Of a stretch of DNA of 64,000 nucleotides, positions 42,264-52,700 are shown piece by piece (the first letter of the stretch is position 1; the number at the start of each line of letters is the position of its first letter). A model generated the notes under the pieces. It ran no database searches. It worked only from the letters and a program-made list of their open reading frames with translations, and was not told the DNA's origin. The stretch is from NCBI RefSeq assembly GCF_013403875.1, contig NZ_JACBNX010000024.1, positions 18,514-82,513 on the forward strand. Direction: 5' to 3'. Source of the DNA: Burkholderia guangdongensis (lineage in GTDB: Bacteria; Pseudomonadota; Gammaproteobacteria; Burkholderiales; Burkholderiaceae). The translations under genes were made by a program, and so were the position numbers.

Positions 42264-43637
42264 TCAGCGTGATACGGCGGCAAGCTTTGGACGCAGCCGC
42301 CCGTAAAACACCGCGGCGAGCAGCGCGAGCCACGCGGCGCCGACATACAGCGCGACGCGCGTGTCGTCGAAGTAGCCGAGCATCGCGATCACGAAGCACA
42401 TGAACGCGATCGTCAGCGCCGGCGCGACCGGCCAGAGCGGCACCTTGAACTTCAGCGCGGCGACCTCGGCCGCGGGCAGCCGCCGCCGCATCGCAACCTG
42501 CGACAGCAGGATCATCAGCCAGACCCAGACCGTCGCGAACGTCGCGATCGCCGCGACCATCATGAACACGTCCTTCGGCATCACGTAGTTGAGCACCACG
42601 CCGACGAACAGCGCGCCCGCCATCGCGAGCACCGTGACCCACGGCACGCCGTGGCGCGACGTTTTCATCAGCACGCGCGGCGCCTGGCCCTGACGCGCCA
42701 TCCCGAACATCATCCGGCCGGCGCCGAAGATGTCGCTGTTGATCGCCGAGATCGCCGCGCTGATCACGACGAGATTGAGGATCGTCGCGGCCGATTTCAC
42801 GCCGAGCGTCGAGAAGATCTGCACGAACGGGCTGCCGTTGCCGCCGACGCGCGTCCACGGGCTGATCGACATCAGCACGACCATCGTCAGCACGTAGAAC
42901 AGCAGGATCCGCGCGGGCACCGCGTTGATCGCGCGCGGAATCACGCGGGCCGGATCCTTCGCCTCGCCGGCGCTCATCCCGATCACCTCGATCCCGCCGT
43001 ACGCGAAGATCACGACCGACAGCGACGCGACGAGCCCGCCGATCCCGTTCGGCAGGAAGCCGCCATGACGCCACAGGTTCGCGAACGACGGCGCGTCGGC
43101 GCCGCTGCCGCCGAACTTCATCCCGGCGACGAGGATCGCGACGCCGCCGCCGATCATCGCGACGATCGCGCCGACCTTCACGAGCGACAGCCAGAACTCG
43201 AGCTCACCGAACACCTTCACATGGCACAGGTTCAGCCCGCAGATGATCGTGACGACCGCGAGCACCCAGATCCACTGCGGCACCCCCGGAAACCAGAAGC
43301 CCATGTAGATGCCGAACGCGGTGATGTCGGCGATCGCGACGATCACCATCTCGAGCGTGTAGGTCCAGCCGGTCACGAAACCGGCGAACGGGCCGAGGTT
43401 TTCGGTCGCGTAGTGGCCGAACGAGCCGGCGACGGGCTCGCGCACCGCCATCTCGCCGAGCGCGCGCATCACCATGTAGACGGCCGCGCCGCCGAGCAGG
43501 TACGCGAGGATCACGGCCGGGCCGGCGAGCTGGATCGCGGATGCCGAGCCGTAGAACAGGCCGGTGCCGATCGCCGAGCCGAGCGCGAGAAAGCGGATGT
43601 GCCGGGCGCTCAGGTGGCGCTGCAGATTCTTCATCAA
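42264..43637 (-). CDS. Amino-acid permease, APC superfamily AAT family (HutT/ProY-like)
   Basis: Proton-coupled amino-acid importer of 457 residues with twelve predicted membrane helices. The first segment contains the AAT signature LSARHIRFLALGSAIGTGLFYGSASAIQLAGPA, with GEMAVREPVAGSFGHYA after helix 2 and FAYGGIEVIGMSAGEAKDP near residue 215. Substrate cannot be fixed from sequence. Histidine or proline is likely from resemblance to HutT/ProY, and the TTGTATATACAA palindrome over its promoter resembles HutC (GntR-family) operators, favouring histidine or urocanate control. It is alone, with no hut genes in the window. Confidence 0.87.
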   Translation of the reverse strand: MMKNLQRHLSARHIRFLALGSAIGTGLFYGSASAIQLAGPAVILAYLLGGAAVYMVMRALGEMAVREPVAGSFGHYATENLGPFAGFVTGWTYTLEMVIVAIADITAFGIYMGFWFPGVPQWIWVLAVVTIICGLNLCHVKVFGELEFWLSLVKVGAIVAMIGGGVAILVAGMKFGGSGADAPSFANLWRHGGFLPNGIGGLVASLSVVIFAYGGIEVIGMSAGEAKDPARVIPRAINAVPARILLFYVLTMVVLMSISPWTRVGGNGSPFVQIFSTLGVKSAATILNLVVISAAISAINSDIFGAGRMMFGMARQGQAPRVLMKTSRHGVPWVTVLAMAGALFVGVVLNYVMPKDVFMMVAAIATFATVWVWLMILLSQVAMRRRLPAAEVAALKFKVPLWPVAPALTIAFMCFVIAMLGYFDDTRVALYVGAAWLALLAAVFYGRLRPKLAAVSR

Positions 43638-43690
43638 GTCTCCGATTGCTTAGTGCGGCGAGCCGGGGAGGGCAGCTCGCCGGATGAACG

Positions 43691-43706
43691 AGTTGTATAT
43701 ACAACT
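43691..43706. promoter_or_regulatory. Perfect 16-bp palindrome over the permease promoter
   Basis: AGTTGTATATACAACT is a perfect palindrome 54 bases upstream of the permease start. A possible -10 on the - strand is TATCAT (43719-43724), which would place the palindrome just after the transcription start, a repressor position. The core resembles GntR/HutC-type operators. A second inverted repeat CAGGG-AAT-CCCTG lies at 43750-43762. Confidence 0.72.
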
Positions 43707-43814
43707 TATGGCGGCCGCATGATACCAATCTCGGCGCGTGACTTGAATTCAGGGAATCCCTGATGCGCTGAAGAAAAATACGTGAATGAGATTGGCGGGC
43801 GACGCCCGCCGACG

Positions 43815-46103
43815 TCAGGCCGGCAGCCGGATCACGCTCGCATCCTTGCGGATCAGCAGCGACGACGCGAGCATCTGCTTGCACTGGTGCGCGAGCGCCT
43901 TCAGGTCGTGCGCGCGCTCCGCGCCCGAGCCCGGCCGCTCGGCGGCGACGACCATCTCGTCGAGTTCGCGCGTGATCTGCTTCGTTCTGTCGAGCTGATC
44001 GGCGGGCGGCGGCTCGCCGGCCTCGGCTTTCTCGAGATGCTCGAGCACCGCCGCGAGCGCGCGTCGCAGCGCGTCGTCGTGCTGCGACTGCGGCTCGGTG
44101 CCGCACGCGCCGCCGATCAGCGGCGCGGCGGCGGTGATCTGCGCGCCGAGCGCGTGCGTCTGCACGAGCAGGTCGTTCAGCTCCGGCACGAAGTGCTGAT
44201 GCGCTTTCGGCTCGATCATCATCCGCTGGAATGCCTGCCCGAGATTCGCGAACGCGATGTGCACGTTCTTGCGCGCGAGCCGGTACGGATAGTCGTTGTC
44301 GAGCGGGCCGGCGTTCGCCGACTCGATGGCCGCCGCGACGAGCGGCACCGCGGCCGCGCCGTCGGCCTCGGGCACGGCCGGCGCGCGCACGCCGCGGCCG
44401 ACGCGCCACGCGGCCTCGAAATACTTGCGGGTCGCGCTCAGCACGTTGGCGACGAGCTTGCCCATCAGCCGGTATTCCCAATACGGGAACAGCCGGCTCG
44501 CGGCGATCGCGATCATGCAGCCGATCACGGTGTCGATCGCGCGCTCGCCGATGATCCGCATGCTGCCGGGCGCGAGCAGATGGAACATCAGCAGCACGTA
44601 CGACGACGTGAACACGACGCTCGCCGTGTAGTTGAACAGCAGCAGGCTGTAGCTCATCACCATCGACGCGAACATGGCCGCGATCAGCACCGGCGTGCTC
44701 TTGACCGTGAAGATCAGCGCGACGCTCGCCGCGCAGCCGATCATCGTGCCGACGATCCGCTGCGCGTTGCGCTGCTTCGTCAGCGAGTAGCCGGGCTTCA
44801 GGATGATGATGCTCGTCATCACGATCCAGTACGCGTTCGTCAGCGGCAGCAGGCGCCCGAGCCAGAAGCCGACCGCGACCGCGATCGACACGCGCAGCGC
44901 GTGCCGGAAGCTCGGCGAGCGCATGTTCAGGTTCGAGAAGATCAAGAGCGGCGACACCTGGCGGCGTTGCAGGAAGCGCGTGAGCGCGCGGTCGAGCTTG
45001 AGCTCGGTGTGCTGCGTGCCGGCGCCGGACAGGTTGCGCCGCATCCGCTCGATCAGGCGGGTCGCGCTCCAGATGCGGCGGAACGTGGTGAGCACGGCCG
45101 CGTACGCCTCCGCGTGCGTATCCTCGAAGTGCTTGCTGCGCATCAGCTCGATCTCGTATTCGATCGCGCGCAGCTCGGCCTTCACGCTGATCCGCTGATG
45201 CGGCGCGCGGTTCTCGAGCACAGCGAGGCCGATTTCCTCGAGATCGAACGCGGCTTTGACGATCAGGTCGCGGTAGAACACGATCAGGTCCGAGCCACCG
45301 AACGTGTTGCGCACGAGCGGGTAGTCGGTGTGCGTGCCGACGAACAGCTCGTGCAGGTCGACGCTGTTGATGAACAGGTTGAACATCGCGGTGCGCCCCG
45401 GGTCGAGCTTGCCGCGCCGCAGCTTCGGCAGGTTGCGCAGCACGATGTCGCGCGCGGTCTCCTGCGTGCCGACCGCGGTGATCTGCTTCGCGACGAGGTT
45501 GCGGTAGCACTCGTCGAGATCGGCGTCGAGATCGTAGAACGCGGCGCGCGCAAGCAGGTAGTCCGCGCACGCGAAAAGGCTCTCCGCGAGCGCCTGCTGC
45601 TCGATGCGTCGCGCCTGCCAGCGCGACACGAAGGTCGCCCAGTACGTGTACCAGAGCCCGCCGGCGAGGATCCACGCGGCGTTCACGAGCGCGTGCAGCG
45701 GCGTGAACTTGTCCTCGAGCGTCACCACCATCATGAACAGCGTCGCGAAGCTGATCTGCGGCCAGCGGTTGCCGTACACGACGATCAGCGACAGCACGAA
45801 CGTGAGCGGCACGATCGTGAGCCACAGCGCGAGCACGTTCGGCGTCGCGAGCCCGGTCGCGAGCGCCGCGAGGCAGCCGATCACGCTGCACGCGATCATC
45901 TCGTTGTATTTGTACTTGAGCGGGCCGGGCATGTCGACGACGCACGCGCCGAGCGCGCCCGTCGAGATCGTGAAGCCCAGCTCCTGGTTGTGGAACACGA
46001 TGAGGCACAGCACCGCCGGCAGCGAAACGCCGATCGCGATCCGCAGGCCACCGAAAAAGTACTGGCTGTAGAAGAATTTCCTGATTTCGACCGAATAGCG
46101 CAT
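43815..46103 (-). CDS. FUSC-family inner-membrane protein (YccS/YhfK-like)
   Basis: Membrane protein of 762 residues with two blocks of helices (about residues 20-165 and 410-535) separated and followed by soluble helical regions, the FUSC (fusaric acid resistance/aromatic acid exporter-like) architecture. FGGLRIAIGVSLPAV opens the first block and HALRVSIAVAVGFWLGRLLPLTNAYWIVMTSIIILKPGYSLTKQR opens the second, with the family TKQRNAQRIVGTMIG motif. Efflux of aromatic acids is known for some relatives (AaeB), but no adaptor gene is adjacent, so its substrate is unknown. It is divergent from recC, 183 bases apart. Confidence 0.87.
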   Translation of the reverse strand: MRYSVEIRKFFYSQYFFGGLRIAIGVSLPAVLCLIVFHNQELGFTISTGALGACVVDMPGPLKYKYNEMIACSVIGCLAALATGLATPNVLALWLTIVPLTFVLSLIVVYGNRWPQISFATLFMMVVTLEDKFTPLHALVNAAWILAGGLWYTYWATFVSRWQARRIEQQALAESLFACADYLLARAAFYDLDADLDECYRNLVAKQITAVGTQETARDIVLRNLPKLRRGKLDPGRTAMFNLFINSVDLHELFVGTHTDYPLVRNTFGGSDLIVFYRDLIVKAAFDLEEIGLAVLENRAPHQRISVKAELRAIEYEIELMRSKHFEDTHAEAYAAVLTTFRRIWSATRLIERMRRNLSGAGTQHTELKLDRALTRFLQRRQVSPLLIFSNLNMRSPSFRHALRVSIAVAVGFWLGRLLPLTNAYWIVMTSIIILKPGYSLTKQRNAQRIVGTMIGCAASVALIFTVKSTPVLIAAMFASMVMSYSLLLFNYTASVVFTSSYVLLMFHLLAPGSMRIIGERAIDTVIGCMIAIAASRLFPYWEYRLMGKLVANVLSATRKYFEAAWRVGRGVRAPAVPEADGAAAVPLVAAAIESANAGPLDNDYPYRLARKNVHIAFANLGQAFQRMMIEPKAHQHFVPELNDLLVQTHALGAQITAAAPLIGGACGTEPQSQHDDALRRALAAVLEHLEKAEAGEPPPADQLDRTKQITRELDEMVVAAERPGSGAERAHDLKALAHQCKQMLASSLLIRKDASVIRLPA

Positions 46104-46286
46104 CGATGAGCTGAATGACTGACGAGGCGGCGCCCGAGGGTGCCCGGATTGGCGACGAGTCTATCGTATTTCGCGCCGAATAAGACCTCGTCCGTTCGGC
46201 CAGGTATTCGCGGCGGCGGGGCCTTTGCTATGCTTGGCGTTCCGATTCGCCCGGCCAAGCCGGCGCGACGCTCAGACGCCTGCTTC

Positions 46287-49200
46287 ATGCTCCATCTCTT
46301 TCAATCGAATCGTCACGAAACGCTCGCCGGCGCACTGCTCGACGACCTCGCCGCGTTCCCGGCACGCGGCGGACCATGGGCGGCCCGGCAGATCATCGTG
46401 CCGAGCGCCGCGCTGCGGCGCCGGCTCGAGCTCGACATCGCCGAGCGCCACGGCGTGTGCGCGAACGTCGAGTTCGCGTACCTCGCGCAGTGGCTGTGGG
46501 CTCAGATCGGCCGCGTGCTCGACGTGCCCGCGCGCTCGCCGTTCGCGCCGGACCGTCTCGTGTGGCGCTGCTACCGGCTGCTCGCCGACGCACCGGAGCG
46601 CGCGCCGTGGCTCGCGTCGCCGCGGCTCGCCGCGTATCTGTCGGCGTCGGACGACGCGATGCGTTACGAACTCGCGCAGCGCGTTGCGATGGTCCTCGAT
46701 CATTACCTGACCTATCGCCCGGAATGGCTCGCCACGTGGCAGGCGGGCGAGTCGATCCTCGCGGGCGAGCGCGCGCCGCGCGCGATCGGCGAGGCGGCGC
46801 GCGACGACGAGCGCTGGCAGGCCGCGCTGTGGCGCGCGCTGCTTGCGGAACTGAGCGCCGGCGGGATGCCGCCCGCGCATCGTTTTCTCGGCGACGCGCG
46901 GCATTTCGATCTCGACACGGTTGCGCGCGCGGGCTGGCCGGAGTCGGTCAGCGTATTCGCGCTGCCGACGATGCCGCCGCTGCACATCGCGCTGCTGCGC
47001 GAGCTGTCGCGCTGGATCGACGTGCGGATCTACGCGCTGAATCCGTGCCGCGAATTCTGGTTCGACATCGTGACCGAAGCGCATGCGGAAGCGCTCGCCG
47101 CGGCGGAGCGGCTCGACTATCAGCAGGTCGGCCATCCGCTGCTCGCCGAGTGGGGCCGGCAGACGCAGGCGCAGCTCCACATGCTGCACGAGCTGACCGA
47201 GAGCGCGGCGTCGAGCGATGCGTCGCGCTACGTCGAGAATCCGGCGCCGACGTGGCTCGCGCGGATCCAGAACGCGATCCTCGACCTGCAGCCGGAAGCG
47301 GAACTCGGCGCGCCGCCGGATACGCATGGAATCGAGGTGCACGTGTGCCACAGCCTCGCGCGGCAGCTCGAGGTGCTGCACGACCGGCTGCTCGCGTGGT
47401 TCGACGCGGACGACGGCCTGCGGCCGTCCGACGTGCTCGTCGCGGTGCCGGACCTCGCGGCGGCGGGGCCGCTGATCGACGCGGTGTTCGGCACGTCGGC
47501 GCCGGTCTTCGGCGATGCGCCGCGCGCGTTGGCGACGCGCATTCCCTATCGGATCACCGGCCTGCCGCCGTCGCAGGCGAACCCGGTCGCGCGCGTGCTG
47601 CTCGACTGGCTTGCGCTGCCCGAGCGGCAGGTCGGCGCGCCGGAGCTGATCGAATGGCTGCGCGTCGACGCGGTGGCCGCGCGTTACGGCATCGACGCGG
47701 CCGCGCTCGAGACGGTGCAGACGTGGCTCGCGGCGGCCGGCGCGCGGCGCGGGCTCGCGCCGACGTCGTACGGTGAGCACGGTGAGCGTGGCGCATTGCC
47801 GTGGGGTGAGCGCCCGCTCGCGGACGAAGACGGCGTGCCGGCACCGCGCCACACGTTCGCCGACGCGCTGACGCGCCTCTTTCTCGGCTACGCGATGCCG
47901 GACGGCGCGGCGCCGATCGGCGCGTGGCTGCCGGTCGACGCGGCCGAAGGTGCCGAGGCCGAATTGCTCGGCCGGCTCGCGCGCTTCACCGACGATCTCG
48001 ACGGGTTCGTGCGGCGCGTCGCGCGGCCGCGCACGCCGCACGCGTGGAGCGAGCTGTTCGCGGACACGCTCGCACGCTTCTTCGATTCGGGCGCCGCGTA
48101 CGCGGATGCGCTGGCCGGCGTGCGCGACGCGCTCGACGCGATGCTGGCCGCGATGACGGAAGGCGCGGCGGACCACGAACTGCCGGCGGCCGTCGTGCGC
48201 GCGGGGTTCGCGGCCGCGCTCGACGATCCGGCGCGCGGCGGCGTGCCGTGGGGCGGCGTCACGTTCTCGTCGCTGACGAGCCTGCGCGGGCTGCCGTATC
48301 GCGCGATTTGCCTGCTCGGCATGGACGACGGTGTGCTGCCGAGCCTCGCGCGCGCGGACGAGTTCGATCTGATGGCCGTGCTGCCGAAGCTCGGCGACCG
48401 GCAGCGGCGCGACGACGAGCGCAACCTGTTCCTCGACCTGCTGCTCGGCGCGCGCGATCGATTGCTGATCGCGTACACCGGGCGCAGCATCCGCGACAAC
48501 GCGCCGCTGCCGCCGGCCGCGCTCGTCGACGAACTGCTCGACCATCTCGCGCGGATCGCGTCCGGCCCGGACGCCGCGCCGGATGACGTCGACGCCGCGC
48601 GCCGCGCGTTCGTCGTCGAGCATCCGCTGCAGCCGTTCTCCGCCGAGTATTTCCGGCCCGACGGGCCGCTTTGCTCGTACGACGGCGAGCGGGCCGCGCT
48701 TGCCGCGCTGCTCGCGGGGGCGGCGAGCGTCGACCGGGGCGCGCCCGCGCAGGGCGCCGCGCGCGGGCCGGCGCCGTTCTTCGCGCGGCCGCTGCCGCCG
48801 GAGCCGGTCGAGCCGGTCGCGTTCGGTGACTTCGAGCGTTTCTGGCGTCATCCGGCGCGCGCGCTGTTGCGCGACCGGCTCGGCATCGTGCTCGCCGATG
48901 CGCAGGCGGAGTTGCTCGACACCGAGCCGTTCGCGCTCGACTACGCGGGCAGCGACGCGCTCGCCGAGCGGGTGCTGCCGCTGTTGATCGAAACGGGCGA
49001 CGCAGCCGCGCGCGATCATGCGCGTCGCATCGCCGACGCGAGCCCGGAACTGCCGGGCGGCGCGACGGGCACGGTCTGGCGCGACCAGGCGCTCGGCGCA
49101 TTGACGCAGCTCGCGGCGAATGTGCGCGGCGCGCTCGCCGGCGGCGCATCGCGCGTGCCGTTCGCGCTCGACGTCGTGCCCGTGTGGCCCGATGCCGCGC

Positions 49201-49724
49201 AGCCGCTGTTCGACGCCGACGACGCAGCGCTCTCGCGCGACGCGGCGGCCGCGCCGTTGTCGCTGTACGGCACGTTGAATCGCGTGACCGCCGCCGGGCA
49301 GATCATCTATCGCTATGCGAGACCGAGTGCGCGCGACTATCTGTCCGCGTGGCTCGCGCATCTCGTCTACTGCGCGGCAGTGCGTGACGGGCCGCGCCGC
49401 ACGCGCTGGTTCGGCAGCGGCGGCGCATTCGAGCTCGCGCCCGTCGAGCAACCGCTCGCGCTGCTCGCGCCGCTCGCCGCGCTGTTCCGCGCGGGCCGAC
49501 GGATGCCGCTGCGCTTTTTTCCGCGCAGCGCGTGGGCCTGGGTCAAGGACAGTGAAGCAAAGGCGGCGGGCGTGTGGATCAACGATCGCGTGATCGGCGA
49601 ATCCGACGATCCCGCGCTCGCGATCGCGTGGCGCGGCGCGAATCCGTCGCTCGACGAGCCGTTCGGCACGCTCGCGCGGCTCGTATTCGGGCCGCTCGTC
49701 GAACATCTGCGGGAGGTAGCATGA
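46287..49724 (+). CDS. recC: Exodeoxyribonuclease V subunit gamma RecC
   Basis: RecC subunit, 1145 residues, of the RecBCD helicase-nuclease that processes double-strand ends and loads RecA. The N-terminus MLHLFQSNRHETLAGALLDDL and the IIVPSAALRRRLELDIAE segment are typical. PPLHIALLRELSRWIDVRIYALNPCREFWFDI lies near residue 235, and GGVTFSSLTSLRGLPYRAICLLGMDDGVLP near residue 655. RecC has a dead helicase and nuclease fold used for Chi reading. The ATG at 46287 starts the family homology, while an upstream frame to 46140 has none. The stop overlaps the recB start by ATGA. Confidence 0.95.
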   Translation: MLHLFQSNRHETLAGALLDDLAAFPARGGPWAARQIIVPSAALRRRLELDIAERHGVCANVEFAYLAQWLWAQIGRVLDVPARSPFAPDRLVWRCYRLLADAPERAPWLASPRLAAYLSASDDAMRYELAQRVAMVLDHYLTYRPEWLATWQAGESILAGERAPRAIGEAARDDERWQAALWRALLAELSAGGMPPAHRFLGDARHFDLDTVARAGWPESVSVFALPTMPPLHIALLRELSRWIDVRIYALNPCREFWFDIVTEAHAEALAAAERLDYQQVGHPLLAEWGRQTQAQLHMLHELTESAASSDASRYVENPAPTWLARIQNAILDLQPEAELGAPPDTHGIEVHVCHSLARQLEVLHDRLLAWFDADDGLRPSDVLVAVPDLAAAGPLIDAVFGTSAPVFGDAPRALATRIPYRITGLPPSQANPVARVLLDWLALPERQVGAPELIEWLRVDAVAARYGIDAAALETVQTWLAAAGARRGLAPTSYGEHGERGALPWGERPLADEDGVPAPRHTFADALTRLFLGYAMPDGAAPIGAWLPVDAAEGAEAELLGRLARFTDDLDGFVRRVARPRTPHAWSELFADTLARFFDSGAAYADALAGVRDALDAMLAAMTEGAADHELPAAVVRAGFAAALDDPARGGVPWGGVTFSSLTSLRGLPYRAICLLGMDDGVLPSLARADEFDLMAVLPKLGDRQRRDDERNLFLDLLLGARDRLLIAYTGRSIRDNAPLPPAALVDELLDHLARIASGPDAAPDDVDAARRAFVVEHPLQPFSAEYFRPDGPLCSYDGERAALAALLAGAASVDRGAPAQGAARGPAPFFARPLPPEPVEPVAFGDFERFWRHPARALLRDRLGIVLADAQAELLDTEPFALDYAGSDALAERVLPLLIETGDAAARDHARRIADASPELPGGATGTVWRDQALGALTQLAANVRGALAGGASRVPFALDVVPVWPDAAQPLFDADDAALSRDAAAAPLSLYGTLNRVTAAGQIIYRYARPSARDYLSAWLAHLVYCAAVRDGPRRTRWFGSGGAFELAPVEQPLALLAPLAALFRAGRRMPLRFFPRSAWAWVKDSEAKAAGVWINDRVIGESDDPALAIAWRGANPSLDEPFGTLARLVFGPLVEHLREVA

Positions 49725-52700
49725 GCGGCGTCCCGGCGGCCTTGCGCGCAGCCGACGAGCTCGACGTATTCGGTTGCGCGCTCGACGGCGTCAACCAGAT
49801 CGAGGCGTCGGCGGGCACCGGCAAGACCTGGAACATCTGCGCGCTGTACGTGCGCTTGCTCCTCGAAAAGGATCTCGGCGCGGACCAGATCCTCGTCGTC
49901 ACGTTCACGAAGGCGGCGACGGCCGAGCTGCACGAACGGATCCGCGGCCGGCTCGCGCAGCTCGCGCACGCGCTCGAAACCGGCGACGACGGCGGCGATC
50001 CGTTCGTCGCGCGCCTGTTCGAGACGACGCTCGATGGCGACGGCGCACTCGACGCCGACACCGCGGCGAAGCGCATCCGCCGCGCATTGCGCGCGTTCGA
50101 TCAGGCGGCGATCCATACGATTCATGCGTTCTGCCAGCGCGCGCTTCAGGAAGCGCCGTTCGCGGCCGCGATGCCGTTCGCGTTCGAGATGGAGACGGAT
50201 GATGCGTCGCTGCGCTTCGAGCTTGCGGCGGATTTCTGGCGCACGCGCGTCGAGCCCGCCGCCGCGCGCTCGCCCGGCTTCGCCGCGTGGCTCGTCGAAT
50301 GTGGTGCGGGGCCGGCCGCGCTCGATCAGCAGCTCGCGCGCCGGTTGAAGAAGCCGCTCGCGTCGCTACGCTGGGATGGTGTCGCGGCGCCGGACGATGA
50401 GGCGGAAGCGGCGGCGGCCGAACGCTTCGCGGAAGCGGCGCGCGTGTGGGCGGCCGAACGCGACGCGATCGACGCGCTGCTGCGTGCCGCGCAGCCCGCG
50501 CTGAAGCTGACGTCGCACAAGCCGGAAGCGGTGGCCGAAGCGCTCGACGCATGGGTCGAGCATTTCGCGCAGGCCGATTGCGCGGCCCAGCTGCCGAAGG
50601 CCGCGCTGAAGCTCACGCGCACGGCGCTTGCGAAGGCGACAAAAAAAGGTGGTACGACGCCCGAGCATCCGTTCTTCGACGCGGCCGATGCGCTCGAGGC
50701 CGCGGTCGCGGCCGCCGCGGACGCGCAGCGCGCGCGCTGGCTCGCGCTCGTCGCCGAATGGCTCGACGTCGCGCCGCGCGCGCTGGCCGAGCGCAAGCGC
50801 GTGCGTCGCGTCGTGTCGTTCGACGATCTGCTCGCGAATCTGCACGACGCGCTGCATGCGCATCCGTGGCTCGCCGATACGCTGCGCGCGCGCTATCCGG
50901 CCGCGCTGATCGACGAGTTTCAGGACACCGATCCGCTGCAGTTCGCGATCTTCGACCGGATCTTCGCGCCCGGCGGGCCGCTCTTTCTCGTCGGCGACCC
51001 GAAGCAGGCGATCTACAGCTTCCGCGCGGCGGATCTTCACACGTATCTCGCGGCGCGCGCGCGAGCGAGCGCGCGCTACACGCTCGCGGTCAACCAGCGC
51101 TCGACGCCCGCGATCGTCGACGCGTGCAACCGGTTCTTCGAGTCGAATCCGCGTGCGTTCGTGCTCGACGGGCTCGACTATCATCCAGTGCGCGCGGGCA
51201 CACGCACGCGCGCACCGCTCGTCGACGAGACCGATCCGTACGCGGGCGATTTCCGGATCTGGACGCTGCCGGGCGGCGAGGCGGCGTGGTCGAAGCGCGA
51301 CGCGCAATGGCATGCGGCGCAAGCTTGCGCGGCCGAGATCGCGCGGCTGATGCAGGGTGCGCGCGACGCGCGGGTGCGGCTCGGCGACGCGCCGCTGACG
51401 CCGGGCGACGTCGCGGTGCTCGTGCAGACGCACCGGCAGGGCAGCCTCGTGAAGCGCGTGCTCGCCGCGTGGGGGATCGGCAGCGTCGAGCTCGCGCAGG
51501 CGTCGGTGTTCTCGACCGTCGATGCCGAGCAGCTCGAGCGCGTGCTCGCGGCGATCGACGTGCCGGGCGATCTGCGGCGCCTGCGCGCCGCGCTCGCGTC
51601 CGACTGGTTCGGGCTCGACGCCGGCGCGCTGTGGCGGATGGAGCAGGGCGACGGCGACGCATCGGCCGCGAGCGCATCCGACGACGCCGACGCGATGAGC
51701 TGGGTCGAGCGCTTCTCGCGCTACCGGCTGCTGTGGCGCGAGCGCGGGTTCGCGGTGATGTGGCGGACGTTCACGCGCGAGCTGCGGATCGCTGAGCGGC
51801 TGATGGCGGGCGCCGACGGCGAGCGCCGCGTGACCGACGTGAATCATCTCGCCGAGCTGACGCAGGCGCGCGCGTCGGCGCAGCCCGGCATCGCGCCGAC
51901 GCTGCGCTGGCTTGCCGCGCAGCGGCTCGGCGGCGGCGGCGAGGACGCGCAACTCAGGCTCGAATCGGATCGCAATCTGGTGCAGATCGTGACGGTCCAC
52001 AAGTCGAAGGGGCTCGAATACGCGATCGTGTTCTGCCCGTTCCTGAACGACGGCAGTCTGCGCGAACCGCCGGCCTCGCCGCTGCCCGATGCGCGCGAAT
52101 ATCACGACGTGGCCGGCGACGCGGTGCTGCATTACGGCTGCGACGGCGAGGCCGCCGAGCACGCGGCGCACGAGGCGCGGCGCGAGCAGGGGGCGGAGCG
52201 CGCCCGGCTCGTCTACGTCGCGCTCACGCGCGCGGTCTATCGCTGCTATCTGGTCGCGGGGCCGTACCTGTCGTCGCGCTCGACGCGCGAAGCGCGGCGC
52301 AGCGTGCTGAACTGGCTCGTCGCGGGCGCGGGCCATGCGTTCGGCGCGTGGCTCGACGAGCCGCCCGACGAGGCCGCGCTCGACGCCGCGTGGCGCGCGC
52401 TGACGGGCGGGCCGGTCAGCGTCGCGCCGCTGCCGGTGCCCGCGAGCCGCACGCCGCTCGCGGCCGGGCACGACGCGTCGCAGACGTTCGCCGCGCGTCA
52501 GGCGTCGCGCGTGCTGCGTGATGCGTGGCGGATCGCGAGCTTCAGTTCGCTGACCGCGTCGATCGCGCGTGAGGAGGCGGGTGTCGCCGCGCCGCCGGAC
52601 GAAGCGCTGCGTCCCGATCACGACGCGCTGGCCGCGTTCGCGCCCGACGGCGACGCGGGTGCGGCACCGGATGCGCCCCCGCCCGATGACGACATCCTCG

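Noticed and set aside
46272..49706. Long open frame on the - strand opposite recC
   Set aside because: Composition is Arg-rich and featureless, and recC on the + strand is a clear full-length match.
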